Assembly (NCBI GenBank): GCA_021825295.1 | Contig: JAKAHV010000031.1 | Coordinates: 1-37,246, forward strand | Reading direction: 5' to 3' | DNA length: 37,246 nt | From: Nitrospirota bacterium | GTDB lineage: Bacteria; Nitrospirota; Thermodesulfovibrionia; Thermodesulfovibrionales; JdFR-88 | Part shown: one piece after another, positions 25,033 to 31,822 of the stretch | Numbering within the stretch: position 1 is the first letter of the stretch | Layout: the number at the start of each line of letters is the position of its first letter | The notes under the pieces: generated by a model | Told to the model about the DNA's origin: nothing | The model's input: the letters and a program-made list of their open reading frames with translations, nothing else | Database searches by the model: none | Program-made: the position numbers and the translations under genes

Positions 25033-25701
25033 TTAAAATTCCCCCGCCAGCCTCGGCACGGACATGAAGTCACGGCTTATCGCGGGGATGACGTCCGAAA
25101 CCGGCGCCCTGAGCCCAGCTTCAAGGACAGGTTTCCTAAAGCCGGTCCTGTATACCACAAAGATGATCCTGTCCCAGGCCTCCGCGAATTGTTTCAGGGG
25201 CATCGTCCTGTTGCCGAGGGCCGGGTCGGCCAGGTAGGCTGTGCCGTTACGGGCGCCCTTCAGGAGGACAAAATGGTTATAGCCTTTTGTCTTTACCAGC
25301 ACTATTACGGGCAGTTGCAGTTTCTGAAGGTCCGAGGCGCTCTTGAGCATGTAGCCGTTTGCCAGGAACTTGTGCCTTTCGGCATAGTGCTTCATGTCCA
25401 GAAGCGAAAAACCTTTGGACCTGATCTTGCCGGCGTCTCCATTGCTGATCATCTCTTTTATTATTTCCTGCTCCGTCACTTTCCGGCCGTAATAATATTT
25501 CAGCAGGGTTGCCATCGCCGCCGCGCCGCAGCTGAAATCATATTTCTGATGGACCACGCCGGTAAAGCGCAGGTCCTTCATGGAGCGCACCTTGGCATGT
25601 ATCCCGCCGCCAAACGGCATGGGAGCGAATACCACGCCGCACTCGGCGGCGGCTGAGGCTCCCAGTATAAAGAAAAAGACGAGAAAAATTGTCTTCCTCA
25701 C
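25033..25701 (-). CDS. Secreted C39-family cysteine peptidase (FapD-like)
   Basis: A 222-aa exported peptidase. Signal peptide about 1-19. The C39 catalytic set is clear: oxyanion Gln52 six residues before Cys58 (QKYDFSCGAAAMATLL), His143 (YNHFVLLKG) and Asp159 (LADPALG). C39 domains are best known from bacteriocin ABC exporters, but stand-alone secreted forms occur in the Pseudomonas Fap amyloid operon (FapD), where the enzyme processes or helps secrete the fibril proteins. Here it directly follows the two repeat-protein genes (three-base gap to the FapB-like gene), the same context as fapD. The C-terminal about 45 residues after the catalytic domain have no known motif. Substrates are presumably the repeat proteins, by inference. 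Confidence 0.83.
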   Translation of the reverse strand: MRKTIFLVFFFILGASAAAECGVVFAPMPFGGGIHAKVRSMKDLRFTGVVHQKYDFSCGAAAMATLLKYYYGRKVTEQEIIKEMISNGDAGKIRSKGFSLLDMKHYAERHKFLANGYMLKSASDLQKLQLPVIVLVKTKGYNHFVLLKGARNGTAYLADPALGNRTMPLKQFAEAWDRIIFVVYRTGFRKPVLEAGLRAPVSDVIPAISRDFMSVPRLAGEF

Positions 25702-25704
25702 CTT

Positions 25705-26328
25705 TCACCTCGAAATATTGACGGCCACCGATGTGGTGACGGTATTTAAATTGCCGGAGCTCTGGGTGATCACGCCAATGCCCCTGCATCCCTTAACGGA
25801 ATCCTTTATGCCGTCTATGCTGACCGTGCCCACGGCCGTAAATTGCAGATTGGAAGTCGTCTCCCCAAGCTCAGCATCCGGGACGGCGTTTTTTTTGCCC
25901 ATCAGGAGGTAAAGATGGTTCTGCTCGATATTCAGGTTGCCGGATGCCTGATTGACAAGGAAAACTCCGTCAGATTCATTGAGCGAGCCGTCTATCATGG
26001 AAATGCTGCCCGTGTTTTGCAGTTGCGCGGAATTCCCCTGCCGGGCGGCCGTATGGACGGCATGGACTTCCGGGGACAAATCTATGCAGGCAAGGACGCT
26101 GTTGAGCTGGTTGTTCATCGAGCCGGAATTCTGGTTCACGGCGATCAGCCCCAGGTTGCCGGTGACGGAGTCCAGCAGCGAAGAGTACGATTGCGCGCCG
26201 CTTAGATAAATGCCGCCGCCGGCCAGAAGGCTTTCCGGATCCTGTCCCCGGGCTTGCCGGGCTCCCGATGCAACGACGGAAAGGACCAGAACGGACAGCA
26301 CACATGCAATGCATCCAGGTTTTTTCAC
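25705..26328 (-). CDS. Secreted repeat protein, minor amyloid subunit candidate (FapB-like)
   Basis: A 207-aa exported protein (signal about 1-28, ending ARG-QD). Three imperfect repeat units carry the Fap/curlin-like Asn-Gln pattern: VNQNSGSMNNQLN (about 64-76), VNQASGNLNIEQN (about 125-137), ITQSSGNLNTVTT (about 187-199). Each is preceded by D-x(2-6)-G-(V/I/L). Unit three begins with AELGETTSN, matching ADLGQVTSN in the larger neighbour, so both proteins share one repeat family. Between repeats are variable linkers, as in FapB and FapC. Three cysteines occur (two in the signal region excluded). It is separated from the upstream FapC-like gene by a strong hairpin, suggesting lower expression. 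Likely a nucleator or minor fibril subunit. Confidence 0.68.
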   Translation of the reverse strand: MKKPGCIACVLSVLVLSVVASGARQARGQDPESLLAGGGIYLSGAQSYSSLLDSVTGNLGLIAVNQNSGSMNNQLNSVLACIDLSPEVHAVHTAARQGNSAQLQNTGSISMIDGSLNESDGVFLVNQASGNLNIEQNHLYLLMGKKNAVPDAELGETTSNLQFTAVGTVSIDGIKDSVKGCRGIGVITQSSGNLNTVTTSVAVNISR

Positions 26329-26346
26329 GTTCCCACCTCGATAAAA

Positions 26347-26372
26347 CCGGGGGTGCCCTCCGGCACCCCCGG
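26347..26372 (-). terminator. Strong intra-operon hairpin between the two repeat-protein genes
   Basis: An 11-bp perfect stem (CCGGGGGTGCC against GGCACCCCCGG) with a four-base loop, followed on the minus strand by TTTTAT. It lies in the 53-base gap after the FapC-like gene. It would act as a partial terminator or as a 3'-end stabiliser, making the first repeat protein more abundant than the rest. Confidence 0.75.
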
Positions 26373-26381
26373 CGTATTGAA

Positions 26382-27266
26382 TTAATGGTGCATTCCAATA
26401 TCGGCCGCCAGGCTGAATACGTTGGCCTGGTTGGCGAGGTTGCCGGACGATTGGTTCACGTTGACAACGCCCTGGTTGTCATGCAGGGCATGCACGATCT
26501 GGGCGGTCGATGTGGTGTTGACCTGTACAACGGTGTAATTCGAGGTGACCTGGCCGAGATCGGCCTCGGCAAGGGCGACGTTGGCGTCTTTGAGAAGGCC
26601 CATGGAGATCTGGTTCACCTGGCTGTTGAGGTTTCCCGCGGACTGGTTTACGTTGATGATCCCCTTATTGTGATCGATGGCATCCACAATGGTCGCTGAC
26701 GTGCTGGTGCCCAGCTCGGCAACGCCCGATGCCGGGAAATCCAGGCCAAGGGTGGTGCCCAGGTTTAAGGCAGCACCCAGGTCCAGCTTAATACTGTTGT
26801 CTCCTCCGTCATTGACCTGCTGGCCGCCCGACTTGGCGTCGGCATAGCCGGCCTCATCTTCCTTGATTATGGAGATCGCGGTGGAGTTGGCCTGGTTGTT
26901 TCCGTTTCCGGAATCCTGGTTGAACTGCGTCACGCCTTCCTGATCATAGATGGAGCCCTCTATCTGAGCATCGCTGTTTGCCTGACCCGGGTCGAAAAGA
27001 TTGCCCTGGATGACAAGGGCCGCGCCATGCCCCTGGGACAGGGTCGAGTCGGCTTCCGCCGAACGGCCCAGAGTCCCGGGGTCCACATGCACATCTATGT
27101 CGACGTTCTTGTGGACGTCGACATCCACGTCCTTGTGGGTATTCACGTGCGTGGTGATTTCAACGCCCGATTTGCCGTGATGGTCGCCATGCACGCCAGC
27201 CAGGGCGATGCCCCCAAAAGCGAAGACGAATGCCGCTGCCAGTAGCAATAACGCAAGCTTCTTCAT
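26382..27266 (-). CDS. Secreted repeat protein, major functional-amyloid subunit candidate (FapC-like)
   Basis: A 294-aa exported protein (signal about 1-23, ALA-GV). Three repeat units hold the core pattern G-(V/I)-x-x-(V/F)-N-Q-x-(S/A)-G-N-x-x-x-Q-x-N: about 111-126 (GVTQFNQDSGNGNNQAN), 202-218 (GIINVNQSAGNLNSQVN) and 266-282 (GVVNVNQSSGNLANQAN). Units two and three each start with an (A/D)ELG or ADLG-xxTS segment and a short DA(I/L)xD turn. This Asn/Gln-Gly cross-beta pattern is that of Pseudomonas FapC/FapB. Residues 34-62 are an unusual alternating Val/Ile with Asp/His strand (DVDVDVHKNVDIDVHVD) that could bind metal or form a beta-strand anchor. AACAGGAGGGACTGAA gives a good ribosome site. 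It is the probable fibril core protein; related to, but not confirmed as, FapC. Confidence 0.72.
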   Translation of the reverse strand: MKKLALLLLAAAFVFAFGGIALAGVHGDHHGKSGVEITTHVNTHKDVDVDVHKNVDIDVHVDPGTLGRSAEADSTLSQGHGAALVIQGNLFDPGQANSDAQIEGSIYDQEGVTQFNQDSGNGNNQANSTAISIIKEDEAGYADAKSGGQQVNDGGDNSIKLDLGAALNLGTTLGLDFPASGVAELGTSTSATIVDAIDHNKGIINVNQSAGNLNSQVNQISMGLLKDANVALAEADLGQVTSNYTVVQVNTTSTAQIVHALHDNQGVVNVNQSSGNLANQANVFSLAADIGMHH

Positions 27267-27291
27267 TTCAGTCCCTCCTGTTTGTTTTTTC

Positions 27292-27308
27292 CCATCCTGC
27301 GCGGATGG
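27292..27308. other. Small hairpin in the leader of the FapC-like gene
   Basis: CCATCC-TGCGC-GGATGG is a perfect six-base stem in the 100-base gap between the first small gene and the FapC-like gene. No T-run follows, so it is more likely an RNA-stability or processing element than a terminator. Confidence 0.35.
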
Positions 27309-27366
27309 ATATGCTCGCCATTGTTTTCTGAAAAAGATGAAGGATTCCCGTCATCACCTCCTTTTT

Positions 27367-27660
27367 TCACTGGCCTGAAATCTTCAGGATATTATTCATC
27401 CGCGGCACCGGAGCCTGAGAGGCGGCCTTTGCCTTCGTGTCCTCGTCCCAGAGTATGATCCTGCTTTCGCTCGCCTGCCTGGGCAAGGCTTCGGCATCCA
27501 CACCGAGCCCGGTCCTCTTCTCAAGCTCCTTTTTTGACAACGGGACCGCATGGCAAAAAGGCCGGTCACCGCAGGACCCGGCGTCAAGCGCATAAGCCTC
27601 CGCCCCCGAAAATAAAATGAAAAAACAGATCAAAAGCGCATAAATGAAATTTTTTCTCAT
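27367..27660 (-). CDS. Small secreted protein, first gene of the Fap-like operon
   Basis: A 97-aa exported protein (signal about 1-25, AYA-LD). The mature part has two cysteines in GSCGDRPFCH that could form a disulphide and the helix PLSKKELEKRTG, a short pattern loosely shared with HEKEMSCLRGG in the last protein of the operon. No repeat of the amyloid type is present. The position before the two repeat proteins is that of FapA in Pseudomonas, but size and sequence do not establish homology. No Shine-Dalgarno precedes the ATG, and the sigma54-type promoter would put the transcript start one base before it. Confidence 0.6.
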   Translation of the reverse strand: MRKNFIYALLICFFILFSGAEAYALDAGSCGDRPFCHAVPLSKKELEKRTGLGVDAEALPRQASESRIILWDEDTKAKAASQAPVPRMNNILKISGQ

Positions 27661-27672
27661 GCAGATGTTATC

Positions 27673-27687
27673 GCAAAGCCTGTGCCT
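27673..27687 (-). promoter_or_regulatory. Sigma54-type promoter of the Fap-like operon
   Basis: Minus strand AGGCAC-AGGCT-TTGC keeps GG and GC ten bases apart with one deviation from TGGCAC. Counting twelve bases from the -12 C places the start site at about 27661, next to the ATG at 27660, implying a leaderless mRNA. A sigma54 activator gene is nearby (28873-30345). Confidence 0.6.
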
Positions 27688-27858
27688 GAAATGTAAGCCC
27701 TTGATTTAATTGAAAACGTCCATTCAGAGGCGGGCTCAGTGTCATGGCTTTTTACAATGGGTAGAATCAAAAAAATGTATTGGACAACAGGGGCTTATGC
27801 CGATAAGCTAAACCAGTTTCTAATCTGTAAAACAGGTGTAAAACAGGGAGGGCCTGAC

Positions 27859-28851
27859 ATGCTTAAAAACTCTTTCAGAGCAGCGCTGGTCATTTTAATC
27901 CTTTTCAGCTCCCATCCGGCCCGGTCTGACCAGACGGACAGCCAGGGCAATCCAAAAAAGGCAGTGCCCGCCGAATCGCGCCTGCAAAACGTGGGCGGCA
28001 TACTTATCCCGCAGGGTTCCCTTCAGCTCGAGCCCGCCTTCATATACAGCAACTACTCCAGACACAGGCTTTCCATCAGCGGTTTTACCGTGCTGGACGC
28101 CATTGTCATAGGCCAGATGGAGGTCTCTGATTTAAAGAGAGACATTATCCAGACGCAGGTCACCGCCAGATACGGCATCACCAACAGGCTGGAGATCGAG
28201 GCCAAAGTGCCGTTCCTGATCAGGTGGGACAGGGAAGTGGACGCCCCGGGGACCACATCCGCCACATACCACGAGGCATTCGGAAACGGGCTGGGAGATA
28301 TTGAGGGGGCTCTTTATTGGCACGCAATCCGCGCAAATGACGGCATGCCTGATATCGTCCTGAACACGCGCGTAAAATCGGCAACCGGACGCTCGCCCTA
28401 TGACCTGCCGCAGGACAGCCAGGGGAACCTGCTTGATCTGCCCACCGGCAACGGGCACTGGGGTGTTTCGGCCGGGTTTACGGCCGTCAAGATCAGCGAT
28501 CCGGCGGTGCTGTTTGGGGGGGTAAATTATTATTGGAACTTCGCCAGGAATGTAGGCGGCGCATACGGGACCATAGACCCGGGCAACAGCATAGAGTACC
28601 TGCTGGGCATGGGCTATGCCCTGAACGACAAGCTCTCGCTGGACACTTCCTTCCAGGAACGGTTTACGATGAGGGACAAGCAAAACGGAGTGGCCCTGCC
28701 GGAGACATATATAAATGCAAGCACCCTTTCGCTGGGGATAAGTTATGCGTATTCCAGCCGGGCCACCCTGGAGCTCATGGTGGGCATAGGGGTCACAGTA
28801 GACGCGCCCGACTTGCAGTTCACCTTGAGCGCGCCGATAAATGTCTTCTGA
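27859..28851 (+). CDS. Outer-membrane beta-barrel protein, secretion pore candidate (FapF-like)
   Basis: About 330 aa. Signal peptide (residues 1-22, AALVILILFSSHPARS), then a chain of alternating amphipathic strands ending in F, typical of an outer-membrane barrel: SLQLEPAFIYSNYS, IIQTQVTARYGITNRLEIEAKVPFLI, GHWGVSAGFTAVKIS, VLFGGVNYYWNF, SLDTSFQERF, STLSLGISYAYSSRATLELMVGIGV. This pattern matches the MetA/phenol-degradation transporter-like barrel family. Divergently transcribed from the repeat-protein operon, so a role as the export channel (FapF) is plausible, though the N-terminal coiled coil of Pseudomonas FapF is not evident. The open frame starts at 27739, but the ATG at 27859 has GGGAGG before it and starts the signal peptide. 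Confidence 0.72.
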   Translation: MLKNSFRAALVILILFSSHPARSDQTDSQGNPKKAVPAESRLQNVGGILIPQGSLQLEPAFIYSNYSRHRLSISGFTVLDAIVIGQMEVSDLKRDIIQTQVTARYGITNRLEIEAKVPFLIRWDREVDAPGTTSATYHEAFGNGLGDIEGALYWHAIRANDGMPDIVLNTRVKSATGRSPYDLPQDSQGNLLDLPTGNGHWGVSAGFTAVKISDPAVLFGGVNYYWNFARNVGGAYGTIDPGNSIEYLLGMGYALNDKLSLDTSFQERFTMRDKQNGVALPETYINASTLSLGISYAYSSRATLELMVGIGVTVDAPDLQFTLSAPINVF

Positions 28852-28872
28852 CTCAACGTATTGCCGCGGGAC

Positions 28873-30345
28873 TCAGAGGCAGGCCCTCCGGCACTTCTGA
28901 AAATCTATTTCGTACTTGTTTATAAGCAAGTAGAGGCTGGGCCTGCTGATGTTCAGGACTTTGGCCGCATGCGAAATCACAAACCCCGTTTCGGAAAGCG
29001 CCTTTATGACCAGGTCCCTGTCCAGCTTTGAGGCCGGCACCTTCTGCCGGGCCTGGGGCTCCGGGTTCCAGTTCATGCTTATGCTGAGTTCCTTCGGGGT
29101 GATCTCAGGGCCGGAGCTGATTACTAGCGCGCTTCTTATCCTGTTTATCATCTCCCTCACATTGCCGGGCCAGCCGTGCCCCTCGATGGCCCTGACCGCA
29201 AGAGGGCTGAACTCCTTTGTCCCGCAAACCTGCTCTCTTGAAAACTTGCGGAGAAAATATCTGGCTAGCAGTATCTTGTCCGCCCCTCTGTCCCGCAGCG
29301 GAGGCAAATTTATCGTGAATGCGTTCAGCCTGTAGAAGAGGTCCTTTCTGAACCGCCCCTTTTCGACGGCTTCCTCCACCTGGCAATTGGTGGCCGCGAT
29401 TATTCTTGCGTCTACCGTCTTGCCCCCCTTCGACCCGATCCGCTCCACTGTCTTTTTTTCAAGGAACCTCAGCAGCTTCGACTGCAGGCTGTGCGGCAGG
29501 TCGCCTATTTCATCCAGGAAGATCGTGCCGCCGTCAGCCTCTTCGAACTTGCCTTTCCTGCTGGCATATGCGCCCGTGAACGAGCCCCTTTCGTAGCCGA
29601 AGAGTTCCGCCTCGAGGAGCCCTTCGGGGATGGCCGCGCAATTTATCGCGATGAAAGGCTTATCCTTCCTGCCGCTCCTTTCATGTATTGCCGCGGCGGT
29701 GAGCTCCTTGCCCGTGCCGCTCTCCCCAAGTATCAGCACGCTTATGTCCGTTGTGGCCACCTTGCGTATCATCGAGAATATCTCCAGCATGCACTTTGAC
29801 GCGCCGACGAATTCCGCCTCCTCCACCCCGGTCTTTTGCTTCAATATCTCGCTGTCAATGTGCCTTATAACGGCGCCGATCTGCTTGCCGTCCAATTCTC
29901 CGGCCCGGCTAGCGACGCGGGAAAGAAACGTTTTTTTCAGGTGATTGTCCAGATACGCGCCGTCCTCGAATGCCAGATAATTACCGCAGCTCCGGCAATA
30001 TTCTTCCCCGCCGGAGCGCTCCTTGCCGCAATAGGGGCATGAAGGCCCCTGCGAAAGCAGCGCCCTGACCAGTTTCCAGGCCGCGGCCATCTTTGACAGA
30101 TCAGGATAATAAAACCTGACGGCGGCATTCCCATCTTCAGCCCGGACCACAATGCCGGAAAGCTCCGCTTCCGGGCCCCTCAGTATACGCAGCTCAAGCG
30201 CCTGTCCCTGCTCAAGGGATGCTTTTTTGATCAGTCCTCCGCTCAGGCTGAGCCCTTCGATCCAGGCCGGCCTGTCAGGTCTGCCGGGGCCTCCCTTGAT
30301 CAAAACCTGCAGGTGCTCCTGAACCCGCACATCGATTCTAGCCAA
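28873..30345 (-). CDS. One-component sigma54 enhancer-binding activator with PilZ-like domain and zinc ribbon
   Basis: About 490 aa from a TTG at 30345 with GGAGG six bases before it; the frame upstream to 30429 has no family signal. An N-terminal PilZ-like beta-barrel (about 5-82, RVQEHLQVLI, AWIEGLSLSGG, IVVRAEDGNAAVRFYYPD) is followed by a zinc ribbon (CPYCG, CRSCG at 103-120), the AAA+ domain and a C-terminal Fis-type HTH (VISHAAKVLNISRPSLYLLINKY). Walker A GESGTGKE (207-214) and DEIGD (278) are canonical. The sigma54 contact loop is GSFTGA instead of GAFTGA. No receiver domain is present, so control is probably by ligand or phosphoryl-free signal. The PilZ motif for cyclic-di-GMP (RxxxR, DxSxxG) is degenerate, so binding is uncertain. 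It is next to a sigma54-type promoter operon and is the best candidate regulator of it. Confidence 0.82.
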   Translation of the reverse strand: MARIDVRVQEHLQVLIKGGPGRPDRPAWIEGLSLSGGLIKKASLEQGQALELRILRGPEAELSGIVVRAEDGNAAVRFYYPDLSKMAAAWKLVRALLSQGPSCPYCGKERSGGEEYCRSCGNYLAFEDGAYLDNHLKKTFLSRVASRAGELDGKQIGAVIRHIDSEILKQKTGVEEAEFVGASKCMLEIFSMIRKVATTDISVLILGESGTGKELTAAAIHERSGRKDKPFIAINCAAIPEGLLEAELFGYERGSFTGAYASRKGKFEEADGGTIFLDEIGDLPHSLQSKLLRFLEKKTVERIGSKGGKTVDARIIAATNCQVEEAVEKGRFRKDLFYRLNAFTINLPPLRDRGADKILLARYFLRKFSREQVCGTKEFSPLAVRAIEGHGWPGNVREMINRIRSALVISSGPEITPKELSISMNWNPEPQARQKVPASKLDRDLVIKALSETGFVISHAAKVLNISRPSLYLLINKYEIDFQKCRRACL

Positions 30346-30540
30346 TGAAAGCCTCCAGAAAAAGGAAGAAGCAAGATTGGAAAGGCGATGATATGAAACC
30401 AATCTATTAACTGATGAGGAAATAGTCAATCCCCCAAATTATAGAGACCGGCAAATGCTGAGCCATTTTTGGGGGTTAGCCATAAGGCTGCTTCATATCG
30501 AAGGCGGCACAGAGGTATTCCGCAGGCCACATCGCAAGCC

Positions 30541-30568
30541 CTCCTCACCCCCACGCGTGTGGGGACAA
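30541..30568 (-). CRISPR. Single type I-E-like CRISPR repeat, no array
   Basis: Minus strand TTGTCCCCACACGCGTGGGGG-TGAGGAG has the hairpin stem CCCCAC/GTGGGG and overall look of type I-E repeats, which typically end GGATGAACCG. It begins about 20 bases after the cas2 stop. I searched one repeat-plus-spacer length (about 61 bases) further on and found no second copy, so the array has been lost or this is a degenerate relic. Confidence 0.45.
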
Positions 30569-30588
30569 TCTAAAAAAAGGTATTGATT

Positions 30589-30864
30589 TTATTGCATTCG
30601 TATAAGAAAAAGTCCCTCGAAGTCTTCGACCGATCGCGCCGTTTCACCCCAGCTCCGGATTCGGAACCCCTGCTCATTATCGCTCGAATAAACCATCACA
30701 CTGCCGCCTTCTCTGGCCTGTCCGCACGCCTTTTCCCAAAGGCGGTCCCGCACCATGGCAGACACCTTTCCTACAAATACCCCGGCTTTCGGTTCCAGAA
30801 ACCACCGTGTCAATTCTCCTCGCAATCCGGACGGCACACGTTCAAGAATCATCACCACCATCAT
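30589..30864 (-). CDS. cas2: CRISPR adaptation endoribonuclease-fold protein Cas2, type I-E
   Basis: About 91 aa from the ATG at 30864: MMVVMILERVPSGLRGELTRWFLEPKAGVFVG is the typical type I-E (CasB/Ecoli-type) Cas2 start, and the chain ends with DFEGLFLIRMQ. It forms the Cas1-Cas2 integrase that inserts new spacers. The open frame is longer (to 30978) but the upstream part lies inside cas1 and has no Cas2 signal; GGAGG precedes the chosen ATG. It overlaps cas1 by 23 bases. Intact. Confidence 0.85.
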   Translation of the reverse strand: MMVVMILERVPSGLRGELTRWFLEPKAGVFVGKVSAMVRDRLWEKACGQAREGGSVMVYSSDNEQGFRIRSWGETARSVEDFEGLFLIRMQ

Positions 30865-31822
30865 TACCCTCCATTTCGTCACTATCCAGCGGATGAACGC
30901 GCCCGCCTTCCACTTCTCCCGCCACAGGGTCCCACAATGAGCCTGGGGCTGCGGCATCCTGATCGAAAGATTCGCCATCGGAAGCCGATCCCCGCTTTTC
31001 CAACATCAGCGCCGTTTGTATGTCCGGTATGATCCTTTCCAGGAGCCGCGTGGATACAAATCCGTCCCGGCAGGTCAAACGCACCCGCCGTTCAAGTCCA
31101 TCTTGCCCTTCTGCCGCCGCGCGGAACGCAACCGGAATTGTAACCTCTGCCTTATAGATATCCGCGACATCGTACACGAACGATAGCATCTTCCCTGTAT
31201 GAACAAATCCGAGCGCGGGCGAGAAACCTGCTGACACGATTGCCGCATGGCAAATGCCATACAGGCATGAGTTGGCGGCCGACAAGGCCCGATTCACAGG
31301 GTCCGCATTGCTCCAGTTGTCCCGGCGGTAGCTTCGGCCAGACCACGGCACGCCAGTTTCCCGGGCGGCCCTGGCGTATGACTCCCGAACGCGTATTCCT
31401 TCCATGCCGCGGATTTGCTGAAGGGTCAACTCGGGATTGAATTTCTCGGAAAAACGTAATTGATAAAGGCGGCGCACTACCTGCATACGGAGGTCCGCAT
31501 GTGCCCACATCCTCGCCTGGTGCAGAAAATTCGACGCGCTGCGCGTCTCTCCCATACCTACTGCATAAAATCTCACCCCCTCCTCCCCGCACCAGACCAC
31601 AAGACACCCATGATCTGCCAGGACCGAAATGGCGGCATGCGAAATTGAGACGCCCGGTCCTAGCATCAGCAAGGCCAGATTGGCGCAGGGGACTGGCACC
31701 ATGCCGGCTTCATCATGGATGGCAATGGCCCTAGCTTCCTGATCGATGCGGCAATGCTCGACATAAAGATAACTCCATCCGTCACTGAACTTCGGAAGGA
31801 CGTGCAGGTCTTTAATTCTCAT
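30842..31822 (-). CDS. cas1: CRISPR integrase Cas1, type I-E
   Basis: A 326-aa Cas1. Start MRIKDLHVLPKF; metal-binding active-site residues are present in GMEGIRVR (Glu), FVHTGKMLSFVYDVADIYK (His and Asp). The C-terminal 40 residues are acidic and low complexity, beyond the usual domain. It integrates prespacers with Cas2. ATGA overlap with cas6e at 31819-31822. The gene appears intact although the interference module is damaged. Confidence 0.9.
   Translation of the reverse strand: MRIKDLHVLPKFSDGWSYLYVEHCRIDQEARAIAIHDEAGMVPVPCANLALLMLGPGVSISHAAISVLADHGCLVVWCGEEGVRFYAVGMGETRSASNFLHQARMWAHADLRMQVVRRLYQLRFSEKFNPELTLQQIRGMEGIRVRESYARAARETGVPWSGRSYRRDNWSNADPVNRALSAANSCLYGICHAAIVSAGFSPALGFVHTGKMLSFVYDVADIYKAEVTIPVAFRAAAEGQDGLERRVRLTCRDGFVSTRLLERIIPDIQTALMLEKRGSASDGESFDQDAAAPGSLWDPVAGEVEGGRVHPLDSDEMEGNDGGDDS

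Noticed and set aside
27720..27770. Sigma54-like element upstream of the barrel gene (TGGC near 27745)
   Set aside because: GG is followed ten bases later by TG instead of GC, so the invariant -12 dinucleotide is missing.
30430..30480. CCCCCAAA ... TTTTTGGGGG inverted repeat
   Set aside because: Ends match but the long interior is not self-complementary. No function can be supported, and it is not a CRISPR repeat.
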